A DNA stretch of 64,000 bases, taken from contig NC_022600.1 in assembly GCF_000484535.1 (NCBI RefSeq), forward strand, positions 1,984,001 through 2,048,000, given 5' to 3'. Under the pieces are notes generated by a model. That model worked only from the letters and a program-made list of their open reading frames with translations, made no database searches and was not told the origin of the DNA. Of the stretch, positions 1 through 7,835 are shown in pieces. Source of the DNA: Gloeobacter kilaueensis JS1. GTDB taxonomy: Bacteria; Cyanobacteriota; Cyanobacteriia; Gloeobacterales; Gloeobacteraceae. The position numbers were made by a program, and so were the translations under genes. Within the stretch, counting starts at the first letter, position 1, and the number at the start of each line of letters is the position of its first letter.

Positions 1-2387
1 ACCAGACCAGCGCCGGTGTAGAAGTTGAAGCTCGTCGTGTCGAAGACATTTTTGAACTTCGTGACGCTCGCCGAGCCATCTGAGAAGTTAACGGTGACGA
101 TCGCATTTTGCAAGACGTCCGCATTCCCTCCCGGCAGAAAGAAGGGATTCTCGCCTGCAAAGACGCGGTTGACGTTGAAGTTGATAAAGCTACCGGGCTG
201 AAACTCATTGGCATCGAAGGTGACAGTCAGCACCCGGTTGTCGGCGCTCGTCGTCGTGTCGAGTGCGACAATGCCGGTATTCGGGTCAGGAACAAAGCTG
301 CCGCCGTAGTTGCCTACGAGGGTGCCAAACTGAGGAGCAAAGACGACGCCATTGAGCCCCGTTCCGGTCGGATTGAGGTCGATGCTCACCGTCGAGATGT
401 TCTTGCCCGCACCCGACTTGAGGCTGAGCCGGAAGAAATTGGCGTCGAAGGTGCCTTCAAAATCGCCGCCGACGGCAAGAATTTTGCCCTCCGCAAAGGT
501 TGCCTTGCTGAAGGCCCGGCTGAGGTCGAGGGGCAGGCGGGTGGCTGTCGCCTGCAATGTCCGGTAGAGCTTCTGGGGAGAGACACTGCCCGGTCCGCCC
601 GCTGCCTCCAGCACCAGTGCCGCCACCCCGGCCACGTTCGGTGCTGCCGCGCTCGTGCCAAAAAACTGCGGGAAACCGCTTGGGCCGGGAGGGCCGCTGA
701 AGAAGGTGGTGCTCACCCCGTCTACACCGGCAATCTGTGGCACATTGCGCAGGTCAGGGGTGCCCAGACGGTTGCCTGCCACATCGAAGAGAATCGTCGA
801 GGGACCACGGGAAGAAAAATCCTCCGGCAGCTTTGGAAGACCAAAGAATACGGCACCCACCGCCTGTCCGCCCCTCGCCACAGCATGACCGTAGGTGGTC
901 GGCCCGTCGAGCACCGGCGTCGAATCGAAGGAAGAACCGTTGCCCAGATAGACGTAGCGCAGACGGTTCGCTGGACCGTTGTTGGCCTTGGCGATCGCCA
1001 GTTGGAAGTTGCCGAACGGGAAGACAATCTCCAGCGGCTGGTCGGTGGAGAGGTTTTTGTCGATGCCGCTCACCGAGCCCAGGTAATCCCCCGTCGTCGA
1101 GAAGATGAGCAGGTTGTAGTCGGTTTTGACCAGCCCGGCGTTGAAGGGTTCATCCCACTGAAAGACGATCGGGCCGCCGCTGCTGATCACCTGCTGGGTA
1201 ACGACCGGGATTGGCCCGGTCCCAAAGTTGTGAAAGTTCTTGGCAATCGAAGAAGGCACCTGGGAGAGGTCGATGTTGGTCAGACCCTGGTCTTTGAGTT
1301 GCTGGACGGTGCTGCGGCTCACTGGCTTGAAATTGGTATCTAAGCCCGTGCGCGAGTTGTTGCCCGCCGAGGAGAAGTAGGCCGCGCCGCTGCTGGCGAC
1401 GAAGTTGACCGCCTGGGCGATGACGCCATCCTCGAAGAAGGGCTCATCGAAGTAGATGACATCATCGACGATCACATCCGCGCCAAACTCGTTGCGCAGG
1501 CGAATGATGTTGTTGGCAAATTCAACTTCGCCACTAAAAGCCGTTGCAAAGCCCAGGTCCGCCTTCGGTGCAATGTCATGGACCAGTTGGAGGATCGCCC
1601 GGCCCTCGTCGGCTCCGCCTTCAAATTCTTCGAGCACCGTGACTGGAGTGGTGTTGCCATCGGGGTTGCCCGGACCTGGCAGATCGCCCGTCGCAATATC
1701 ATCCTCAGCCGTTGTTGTAGAGAAGGAGGTGTTGTAGCTGTCGGAGAGCACACCAATCTTGATCCCAGCCCCTTGAAAACCCAGATCTTGAACTGGCTGA
1801 ATCTTCTGGACACTCACCGCTTCGCTCGTCACCGCTCCGATGTTGCGCACCGGTGCGTAGGCAGCCGCGACACTGCGCAATCCCCCGAGCCTGGCGATCT
1901 CACCTGCTCGCTCCAGGGGGATGTAGCCCTCGATCACGCCTCGACGGTAGGTCGAGGTGGCTTTTACCGTGAAGCCGCGCTGCTGCAGCAGGGCAACGGC
2001 CTTTTTGAGCGAAATCTTGCCGTCGAGGTAGATATCGACCAGGGGCCGCTCCTTGCGCGCATCGAGAAGAAGCGGAAGCTGCTGTTTCGGCGAGCGCAAT
2101 TCGTTGAGAGCGGCGGTACGGTCAGTGTTGTGCAGACTGAGGATGCGGCGCAGAGCACCGTTGATGTTCTCAGGCAAATTTTGCCGATCAGGGACGTTTG
2201 CCCCAATGTCGGACTTGCTAGGAGGAGCGGCGCTGCGCTGGCGGGGCTGTCCCAGGTTTGAGGGTAGAGTCTTCTGGGCCCGGTTTGGAGCCGGACTCTG
2301 AGCATACACAGGTTGCAAACTCGTAAGGCTCACGATACCGATGGCTACGACGCTCAGAGTGAGCTTGAGTTGAATAGACACGAGCAT
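1..2387 (-). CDS. Secreted S8/S53-like serine peptidase, C-terminus beyond the window
   Basis: The frame is open from an ATG at 2387 (GGAGGA ribosome site just upstream) through base 1, giving at least 795 residues. It begins with a signal peptide ending near PVYAQ. Subtilisin-superfamily motifs are visible: Asp216 in IGVLSDSYN, a DEGRAILQLVHDIAPKA block, and the nucleophile Ser579 in GTSAAAPNVAGVAALVLEA. The position where subtilisins carry His shows Glu261 (DEGRA), as in sedolisin-type (S53) enzymes, so an Asp-Glu-Ser arrangement is inferred. A long insert of about 300 residues separates Glu from Ser. The last visible residues (SFNFYTGAGLV) look like the start of a C-terminal beta domain. 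Probably an exported protease; the substrate is unknown. Confidence 0.85.
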   Translation of the reverse strand, partial: MLVSIQLKLTLSVVAIGIVSLTSLQPVYAQSPAPNRAQKTLPSNLGQPRQRSAAPPSKSDIGANVPDRQNLPENINGALRRILSLHNTDRTAALNELRSPKQQLPLLLDARKERPLVDIYLDGKISLKKAVALLQQRGFTVKATSTYRRGVIEGYIPLERAGEIARLGGLRSVAAAYAPVRNIGAVTSEAVSVQKIQPVQDLGFQGAGIKIGVLSDSYNTSFSTTTAEDDIATGDLPGPGNPDGNTTPVTVLEEFEGGADEGRAILQLVHDIAPKADLGFATAFSGEVEFANNIIRLRNEFGADVIVDDVIYFDEPFFEDGVIAQAVNFVASSGAAYFSSAGNNSRTGLDTNFKPVSRSTVQQLKDQGLTNIDLSQVPSSIAKNFHNFGTGPIPVVTQQVISSGGPIVFQWDEPFNAGLVKTDYNLLIFSTTGDYLGSVSGIDKNLSTDQPLEIVFPFGNFQLAIAKANNGPANRLRYVYLGNGSSFDSTPVLDGPTTYGHAVARGGQAVGAVFFGLPKLPEDFSSRGPSTILFDVAGNRLGTPDLRNVPQIAGVDGVSTTFFSGPPGPSGFPQFFGTSAAAPNVAGVAALVLEAAGGPGSVSPQKLYRTLQATATRLPLDLSRAFSKATFAEGKILAVGGDFEGTFDANFFRLSLKSGAGKNISTVSIDLNPTGTGLNGVVFAPQFGTLVGNYGGSFVPDPNTGIVALDTTTSADNRVLTVTFDANEFQPGSFINFNVNRVFAGENPFFLPGGNADVLQNAIVTVNFSDGSASVTKFKNVFDTTSFNFYTGAGL

Positions 2388-2550
2388 TCCTCCAGATCGA
2401 ATGGGGCGTCGTCCCACTGTGTGAGACAGAGGGATGGTGGCACACTCGACTTTCTTAAGTTCGTATACCGGTTTCTAGAATTGGCGTTTTTGGTAAACAG
2501 GACGCTATCCCGCCGCTGTGAGCCGGGTTTGCATGTATTCTGGATGACAT

Positions 2551-4152
2551 CTATCGCCCGGCGCGCCGTCCGGCCAGGGTCCAGCCTGCCACCTGGGCCA
2601 GGGGCCGATAGGGAAAATGCAGGCGATCGAGCTGGGCACGCGACTCGGGGGCAAGCCACCAGTAGCTGTGGATCCGATCGCGCTGAACTCTAGCGGCGTC
2701 CAGGGCTCCGCCAGGGTTGGGCGTATAAAAGGCGAGGGCGATAAATTCTGAGACCCGCTCGCCGTTGTTTTCGTAGACCAGGGCAATCGGCTGGGCCGGA
2801 TCGATGAGGCTGCTCAGGCGCTGCTGGGTGAATGCCTTGAAGACAGGGCTGAAATCACCGATTGCTGTGCCCGCCAGCACCAGGGTGAGCCAGGGACCAC
2901 CGATCAAGGCTGCTGTCCAGATAGGTGGAGCCGCTGCCTTCAGCCGCTGCCAGGCTAGAGCCGCGACCGGAACCACCAGCCAGCAAAGCCCGAGCACCAG
3001 GGCCAGAGGCAGGTAGGGAGCTGCACCTGCTATCCAGGCCGGGTGCAAGATGAGCAGTACCACCGCAGTGAGCAAAAAAGCGGCGAATAGCGCGAGCAGG
3101 GCACTGGTGATCGTCCGGGGAAAATTGGCCTTGCCTCGAAGGCACTCCTCGATCCAGACTCCGCTCAGCAGCGCCAGGAAGGGACAGACCTGCAGCATGT
3201 AGTATGACTCTTTGGTCGAAAATAGCTGCAGCAGGACAAGCAGGCAGGCGGAGTAACTGACCAGTAAAAACGCTGCCTTTTGTCGGTGTCGCAGGAGTAC
3301 CCACGCTCCACCGATCGCCGAAAACAGCCACGGGAAGGTGTTAGCCGGCAGGTTCCAGAGATAATAAAACGGTCCGACCGCATGAAATTCCTGTCTACCC
3401 AGTTTGAAGAGGTGGCCAAAAAGCTGCTCGTAGACGACAGTGCCGTAGACCTGCGAGGCGGCCCAGTACCAGAGGCCAAACAGCCCCAGCCCCAGCCCCA
3501 GCCCCGCGTACAAAAACCGGTTGGTGAGCAATCGGTGTTCGCGCTGCCGCCAGAATAGCCAGGGAACGGTGGCCGCCGCCGGTAACAGTACCATCGTGAA
3601 CTTGAGTAGTAGCCCGAGACCGACAGCGATTCCCCAGCCTGCAGCCCAGAGGGAGCGTCCGGTCCGAGTCGCGAGCAACAGACAGCCCAGGCCCGCCAGT
3701 TCGATCGCCGTGAGCAACACATCGGTGACCGCCATCCGGCCATAGAACATCCACAGATAGACCGTGGGCAATACCAGCGCCCCGACAAAAGCAGGCCGGG
3801 GAGCAAGCAGCATCCGGCCAATGCCGTAGGTGAGCAGTACTCCAGCCACCGCTGCGAGGAGGCTGGGCAGGCGGGCACTCCCTTCGCTGATCCCAAAAAG
3901 CTGAAAGCTGATAGCGATGAGCCACTGGTTGAGGGGCGGCTTCTCGAACCAGGGGCCGCCCAGAAAAACCGAGCCCAGCCACTGGTGGGTGCGCAACATC
4001 TCGCGGGCCATCTGGGCGTAGTAGCCTTCGTCAGCGCCGATCAGGCTCTGGGAGCTGGGGTGAACCAGCAAGAGCGGTAGAGTGTAGCCGACCAGCCCTA
4101 AGCTGGAAAGAACGTCCGCGATCGATGGAGCGCGTTTAGATGACTGCAGCAT
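2551..4152 (-). CDS. ArnT/PMT-type integral membrane glycosyltransferase
   Basis: This 533-residue protein, taken from the ATG at 4152, has about ten hydrophobic segments. It carries the hallmark first loop of the dolichyl-phosphate-mannose transferase/ArnT superfamily (GT-C fold): GADEGYYAQMAREM with the acidic catalytic pair, then PWFEKPPLNQWLIAISFQLFG. Such enzymes move a sugar from a polyprenyl-phosphate carrier to lipid or protein on the outer face of the plasma membrane. The frame extends upstream, but that part is basic and Gly/Pro-rich with no membrane character, so the internal Met is preferred. With this start the 5' end overlaps the divergent binding-protein gene by 13 bp. The acceptor cannot be deduced. 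Confidence 0.85.
   Translation of the reverse strand: MLQSSKRAPSIADVLSSLGLVGYTLPLLLVHPSSQSLIGADEGYYAQMAREMLRTHQWLGSVFLGGPWFEKPPLNQWLIAISFQLFGISEGSARLPSLLAAVAGVLLTYGIGRMLLAPRPAFVGALVLPTVYLWMFYGRMAVTDVLLTAIELAGLGCLLLATRTGRSLWAAGWGIAVGLGLLLKFTMVLLPAAATVPWLFWRQREHRLLTNRFLYAGLGLGLGLFGLWYWAASQVYGTVVYEQLFGHLFKLGRQEFHAVGPFYYLWNLPANTFPWLFSAIGGAWVLLRHRQKAAFLLVSYSACLLVLLQLFSTKESYYMLQVCPFLALLSGVWIEECLRGKANFPRTITSALLALFAAFLLTAVVLLILHPAWIAGAAPYLPLALVLGLCWLVVPVAALAWQRLKAAAPPIWTAALIGGPWLTLVLAGTAIGDFSPVFKAFTQQRLSSLIDPAQPIALVYENNGERVSEFIALAFYTPNPGGALDAARVQRDRIHSYWWLAPESRAQLDRLHFPYRPLAQVAGWTLAGRRAGR
3482..3508. repeat. Short tandem CAGCCC hexamer run inside the glycosyltransferase gene
   Basis: About four head-to-tail copies of the hexamer CAGCCC lie inside a membrane segment of the glycosyltransferase and encode alternating Gly-Leu (AGLGLGLGLFG). 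The run stays in frame, so copy-number changes would lengthen or shorten the helix by two residues per unit. Confidence 0.6.
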
Positions 4153-5096
4153 TGCCTTCCAGCACCCAAACCCCGAGTCCAGATCTCCGGATTGTATCAT
4201 TGATCCCGAGCGCCACCGAGATCGTCGCCGCCCTTGGCCTGGCAAACCAACTGGTGGGCCGCTCCCATGAATGTGACTATCCCGCAGGTGTACAGGCGCT
4301 GCCGGTCTGCACCCGGCCCCGCTTCGACCCGGTGGGCAACAGCCGCGAGGTCCATGAGCGAGTCGATGCAATACTTAGAGAAGCCCTCAGCGTCTACGCG
4401 GTCGATCTGGCCGTGCTCGATGCGCTGAAACCGACTCATATTCTCACCCAGGCCCAGTGCGAGGTCTGCGCTGTGAGCCTTGCGGATGTCGAAAAGGCGG
4501 TTGCCCAGCTCAGCGGCGTTCAACCCCATATTCTTTCGCTGCAGCCGAACCACCTCATCGACGTGTGGGCGGACATCGAGCGGGTGGCGGCGGCCCTCGA
4601 GGTGGAGGGGATAGGGCTGGTGCAGCAGCTGCGTACCGGGGTCGAAATCTGCTCAGCCCAGGCCCAGGCAGCCGGCAGGCGGCCCCAGGTAGCCTGTATC
4701 GAGTGGACGGACCCGCTCATGGCGGCGGGCAACTGGATACCGGAACTGGTAGAACTGGCCGGTGGACACTGCCTGTTCGGCACCGCCGGTCGCCATTCGC
4801 CCTGGCTTGACTGGGCGGATCTGTGGGCTGCCGATCCGGAGGTGATCGTCTTTATGCCCTGCGGCTACGACCTGCAGCAGACCCGAGAGGCCGCCTGCGA
4901 TCTGGCCCGGCGACACGACGAGTGGGCACAGCTGAGCGCGGTCAAAAGTGGCGAAGTCTATCTGGTAGACGGCAACCAGTACTTCAACCGGCCCGGACCC
5001 CGGCTGGTCGATTCCCTCGCGATCCTCGCCCAGATCTTGCATCCGGAGCGCTTCGCCCGCGAGCATCCAGCCACGGTCTGGGCACGATTACTTTAA
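4140..5096 (+). CDS. BtuF-like cobalamin/siderophore-type substrate-binding protein
   Basis: The 318-residue product has the helical-backbone metal-receptor fold seen in BtuF/FhuD binding proteins. It opens with RIVSLIPSATEIVAALGLANQLVGRSHECDYP and ends with the typical VKSGEVYLVDGNQYFNRPGPRLVDSLAILAQILHP. No signal peptide or lipobox is visible, which is common for the stand-alone cyanobacterial cobalamin-binding-protein type but leaves the cellular location unclear. There is no transporter permease or ATPase next to it. The start lies inside the 5' end of the divergent glycosyltransferase gene, leaving no room for a conventional leader or a cobalamin riboswitch. Ligand identity is inferred from the family only. 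Confidence 0.8.
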   Translation: MTAALPSSTQTPSPDLRIVSLIPSATEIVAALGLANQLVGRSHECDYPAGVQALPVCTRPRFDPVGNSREVHERVDAILREALSVYAVDLAVLDALKPTHILTQAQCEVCAVSLADVEKAVAQLSGVQPHILSLQPNHLIDVWADIERVAAALEVEGIGLVQQLRTGVEICSAQAQAAGRRPQVACIEWTDPLMAAGNWIPELVELAGGHCLFGTAGRHSPWLDWADLWAADPEVIVFMPCGYDLQQTREAACDLARRHDEWAQLSAVKSGEVYLVDGNQYFNRPGPRLVDSLAILAQILHPERFAREHPATVWARLL

Positions 5097-5131
5097 TCGC
5101 GCCGGATTATCGAACGGCATGACCAAGGCCA

Positions 5132-5431
5132 TTACTCTGCGAATTGGCTGGTTACGTCTTGCTTACCATGGAGAACACGCAACAATACGAAGCTGTCATC
5201 GTCGATGCGAAAATAAAAGCAGCGTTCACGGTAAGGAAAAGCGCGCAGACCAGGACTGACCCATTCTCTGGACGCTCCTGTTATGCCTAAGACTGCGAGT
5301 TTTTCGAGCTGATTGGTCAGATCCTGTACGAAGGCAACTGCAGCAGCAGGATTATCTGCGGCAATTCCTGAATAGATGGTTTCCAGGTCTTCCAGCGCCT
5401 CGGGAGCAATGATCAGCTGTCGCGATTTAAT
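5132..5431 (-). CDS. ParE/RelE-type toxin, probable non-canonical start
   Basis: Downstream of and overlapping the antitoxin gene, a 99-codon frame encodes LIIAPEALEDLETIYSGIAADNPAAA, then LRAFPYRERCFYFRIDD and VLLRVLHGKQDV. This is the compact alpha/beta RelE/ParE toxin layout. Between the preceding in-frame stop and the conserved IIAPEA block there is no ATG, GTG or TTG. The best placed candidate is an ATT at 5431, about 8 nt after GGGGAG, giving MKSRQLIIAPEA. A CTG at 5416 is the alternative. The reading frame is intact to its stop. ParE-like members poison gyrase and RelE-like ones cleave mRNA; which applies is not decidable here. Confidence 0.7.
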   Translation of the reverse strand: MKSRQLIIAPEALEDLETIYSGIAADNPAAAVAFVQDLTNQLEKLAVLGITGASREWVSPGLRAFPYRERCFYFRIDDDSFVLLRVLHGKQDVTSQFAE

Positions 5432-5679
5432 CGTTGTTCTCCCCGCGCGATGACATCCTGGGCTAGCGTCTCACCGTTGCTGTAGGCCAAACCTTTTCCT
5501 GCCGCAATTGAGGCCGAAGCTAGGGCAATTTTCTCCCGCAACTGCTGCAGCTTTGCAGTATTGTCAGGCTCGTCCAGAAGGCGCGCCAGCACATATTCTT
5601 TGATGCTCAGGCCCTGAAGAGCTGCCATGGCCTTGATGCTCTGATGCTGTTGTTCTGTGACTTCGATCGTTAGTCTGCT
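5413..5679 (-). CDS. ParD-like antitoxin (ribbon-helix-helix type)
   Basis: A short protein beginning MSRLTIEVTEQQHQSIKAMAALQGLSIKEYVLARLL, a beta-strand plus two-helix pattern of ribbon-helix-helix DNA-binding antitoxins, followed by a charged C-terminal tail for toxin binding. The Met at 5679 is chosen because it begins the strand; an upstream Met at 5712 would add eleven residues. Its stop lies inside the 5' end of the toxin frame, so the two genes are translationally coupled. The likely role is neutralising the downstream ParE-like toxin and repressing the shared promoter. Confidence 0.75.
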   Translation of the reverse strand, partial: SRLTIEVTEQQHQSIKAMAALQGLSIKEYVLARLLDEPDNTAKLQQLREKIALASASIAAGKGLAYSNGETLAQDVIARGEQRLNRDS

Positions 5680-5712
5680 CATAGTGGCTTCGCTTGTGAC
5701 ACCAGAACTCAT

Positions 5713-5970
5713 TTTTAAGTCTCTAGCCTATCACACAAATGTACATATGTAAAATTGCGCGCCGTCAAGAAGCCCGCTCCCGTACCAGTCGCACTCCGCA
5801 GCAATGGCAATGGTGCTTCTCAAAACTTGGCAGTGCAGAGAACTTGATCTGTCCACTAAGCCCAATTTAGGAAAAGGGCTTGAGAGTGCGGGCATGTCTT
5901 TCGGCACTTCCAGCCGCAGCCGCGCCTACTTTTGCATTCCTGGCTACCCGTGCGCACAGCAATTTCTTAA
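5713..5970. other. Intergenic region, promoter side of the toxin-antitoxin pair
   Basis: AT-richer than its surroundings next to the antitoxin start, with the alternating stretch ACAAATGTACATATGT around 5733-5748, which could serve as an antitoxin operator. No gene, tRNA or convincing terminator is visible. Confidence 0.4.
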
Positions 5971-6765
5971 TTAGAGTGCAGGTTGCCGCTGGCGGGCGAC
6001 CTCGAATAGGAGCAGCGCGCAGCTGACGGCAACGTTGAGCGATTCGACGCCAGGGGCAAGGGGAATGCGCACGCTCTCGCTGATGGCACCCCGCAGCGCC
6101 GGGCTCAATCCCTGACCCTCACTGCCGAGCACAAAGGCAGAGGGCCGCATCAGGTCGTACTGCCAGAAGGTACGCTGTCCATCGGCGGCGGCGGCGAGTA
6201 CCTGGACATTCTGCCGAAGCAGCGCTTCGATGACTGCCTCCAGATCCAGACAGCGCAGCGGCGGATTTTGAAACCAGAGCCCGGCACTGGCTCGGAGTAC
6301 TTTTGGATGCTCCGGATCGACGCTATCGGCGCTCAAGATAAGTCCATCCGCTCCGACCGCAGCACAACTGCGCACGATCGTGCCGACGTTGCCAGGATCT
6401 TGGAGTGTTTCACCCAGCACCAGAAGGGACGGCCCTGAGCGGAGCAGAGTCTCCCAGGAGCGCTCCCGGCGGCGCAGGGCAGCGACGATCCCGCTCGGGT
6501 GAACGGTGTCGGCCACGGCTTCGAGCACGGCAGGACTCACGACTTCCAGCCGCGCCGTTGCCTTTTCGATGGGAGAAAGTTCGCCCGGATGCGCCCGGCC
6601 CCAGTCCTCGGTGACGAGCACTACCTCCGGTTTCCAGCCGGACTGAACGGCTTCCAGGACCGGGTGGGTGCCCTCGACCAAAAAAAGCCCCGCCTCGCTG
6701 CGCTCCTTTGCCGAGTGCAGTTTGCGCAACTGTTTGATGAGGGGATTTTGGCGGCTCGTCAGCAT
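5971..6765 (-). CDS. SpoU/TrmH-family RNA 2'-O-methyltransferase
   Basis: 264 residues with an N-terminal substrate-binding domain (LTSRQNPLIKQLRKLHSAKER, FLVEGTHPVLEAVQSG) and a C-terminal SPOUT knot. All three SpoU motifs are present: GETLQDPGNVGTIVRSCAAVGADGLIL (motif 1, with the catalytic Arg), FVLGSEGQGLS (motif 2, SAM binding) and IPLAPGVESLNVAVSCALLLFE (motif 3). It methylates a ribose 2'-OH in rRNA or tRNA using S-adenosylmethionine; the exact nucleotide cannot be told. It faces the S4-domain gene across a 43-bp divergent gap. Confidence 0.9.
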   Translation of the reverse strand: MLTSRQNPLIKQLRKLHSAKERSEAGLFLVEGTHPVLEAVQSGWKPEVVLVTEDWGRAHPGELSPIEKATARLEVVSPAVLEAVADTVHPSGIVAALRRRERSWETLLRSGPSLLVLGETLQDPGNVGTIVRSCAAVGADGLILSADSVDPEHPKVLRASAGLWFQNPPLRCLDLEAVIEALLRQNVQVLAAAADGQRTFWQYDLMRPSAFVLGSEGQGLSPALRGAISESVRIPLAPGVESLNVAVSCALLLFEVARQRQPAL

Positions 6766-6808
6766 CGAGCGGGACGGTTAGGGTAGAAAGAGTCGATCTC
6801 CAGCCAGT

Positions 6809-7597
6809 ATGCCCGACACCCTGCCCCGCGAAGAACTGATCCGCAAAGCCGAGCACCGCGATGTGATGGCCCGGCTCATCGATCTGGCGGAGGTGGCGCT
6901 GCGGGACTGGTCGGTGGTCGTCTCCGATTTTTATGCGCCGCCGGAGGTGGGCGAAGCGCTCGCCATCTTCGAAAGATTGGTCGAACTGCACGCCGTTGCC
7001 TGGGGTGGCTATCCCCAGGCGGAGCGCCAGCGGATCGCCCTTGCCCGCGAGAGCATCGCCGTCGAGGCGGATCAGATCCCGGTAGCAGCGATCGATATTC
7101 GCGGCAACTTTCTTTTTGACGCGGCAAGCCACCGCGACTTTCTGGGCGCACTGCTCGGCACGGGCATCGTGCGGGCGAAGGTGGGCGATATTCTCGTTCT
7201 GGGCGACCGGGGAGCGCAGGCGCTGGTGGTACCCGAACTGGTGCCGTTTCTTGAGATGCAACTTAAGAGTGTGCGGACGGTGAGCGTGCAGGTGGTGCCG
7301 GTGGATCGGAGCGAACTGCGCGTCCGGCCACCCCAGACCAAAGAGATCACCTCCGTCGAGGCGTCGCTGCGCATCGATGCGCTCGGTTCGGCGGGCTTTG
7401 GCCTCTCGCGCAACAAGATGGTCGAGGCGATCGAGGCTGGAGACGTGACCCTTAACTGGAAGACGGTCACCCAGCCCAGCAAGAACGTCCAGACCGGCGA
7501 CCGGATTGCCCTACGCGGACGCGGGCGGCTTGAGATAGGCGAGGTCGAACCCACCAAAAAAGGCCGCTTTCGCGTCCAGATGCTGCGTTACCAGTAG
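6809..7597 (+). CDS. Photosystem II S4 domain protein (YlmH-like)
   Basis: 262 residues. The N-terminal two thirds match the cyanobacterial/plastid YlmH-like layout (EHRDVMARLIDLAEVALRDWSVVVSDFYAPPE; GNFLFDAASHRDFLGALLGTGIVRAKVGDILV). The C-terminal 70 residues form an S4 RNA-binding domain (LGSAGFGLSRNKMVEAIEAGDVTLNWK, then DRIALRGRGRLEIG). In cyanobacteria this family is named for a role in photosystem II biogenesis, and YlmH of Firmicutes works in ribosome quality control, so an RNA or ribosome contact is expected. Supports the phototroph assignment. Confidence 0.85.
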   Translation: MPDTLPREELIRKAEHRDVMARLIDLAEVALRDWSVVVSDFYAPPEVGEALAIFERLVELHAVAWGGYPQAERQRIALARESIAVEADQIPVAAIDIRGNFLFDAASHRDFLGALLGTGIVRAKVGDILVLGDRGAQALVVPELVPFLEMQLKSVRTVSVQVVPVDRSELRVRPPQTKEITSVEASLRIDALGSAGFGLSRNKMVEAIEAGDVTLNWKTVTQPSKNVQTGDRIALRGRGRLEIGEVEPTKKGRFRVQMLRYQ

Positions 7598-7607
7598 GGT
7601 TGTCGCT

Positions 7608-7808
7608 TCAGGAAACGACAGCGGTCGAGGGGTTGGCGAATTCCTCGATGCTCAATCTGGGGGAGACGCGGGCGGCGCGGTTGAAGAGGTCCTTGCGCTC
7701 GGCCTCGCTCTTGGCTGCCAGGTAGCGCGCTCTAAGTTTGGCGAGCTTGTGTTTGCGGTGGCGGCGGCGGCCCAGTTCTTTGGTGCGCTCGATCTTCTTG
7801 AAGGACAT
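7608..7808 (-). CDS. Small basic conserved protein, DUF6800-like
   Basis: 66 residues with a strongly basic N-terminal half (MSFKKIERTKELGRRRHRKHKLAKLRARYLAAKS) and a Ser/Pro-rich tail. It resembles the small DUF6800-type proteins, whose ERTKEIRRRRHRK-like segment is characteristic, although I am not certain of the family number. The charge suggests contact with nucleic acid or the ribosome, which is inference only. It ends 10 bp from the convergent S4-domain gene and lies 27 bp downstream of the phosphomutase gene, so it may share that transcript. Confidence 0.65.
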   Translation of the reverse strand: MSFKKIERTKELGRRRHRKHKLAKLRARYLAAKSEAERKDLFNRAARVSPRLSIEEFANPSTAVVS

Positions 7809-7835
7809 GGGTACTCGGTTTCATTCCACAGCTAT

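Noticed and set aside
108-1343. Plus-strand open frame of 411 codons
   Set aside because: It is antisense to the S8/S53-like peptidase, has no recognisable domain, and its composition fits the shadow of a GC-rich gene.
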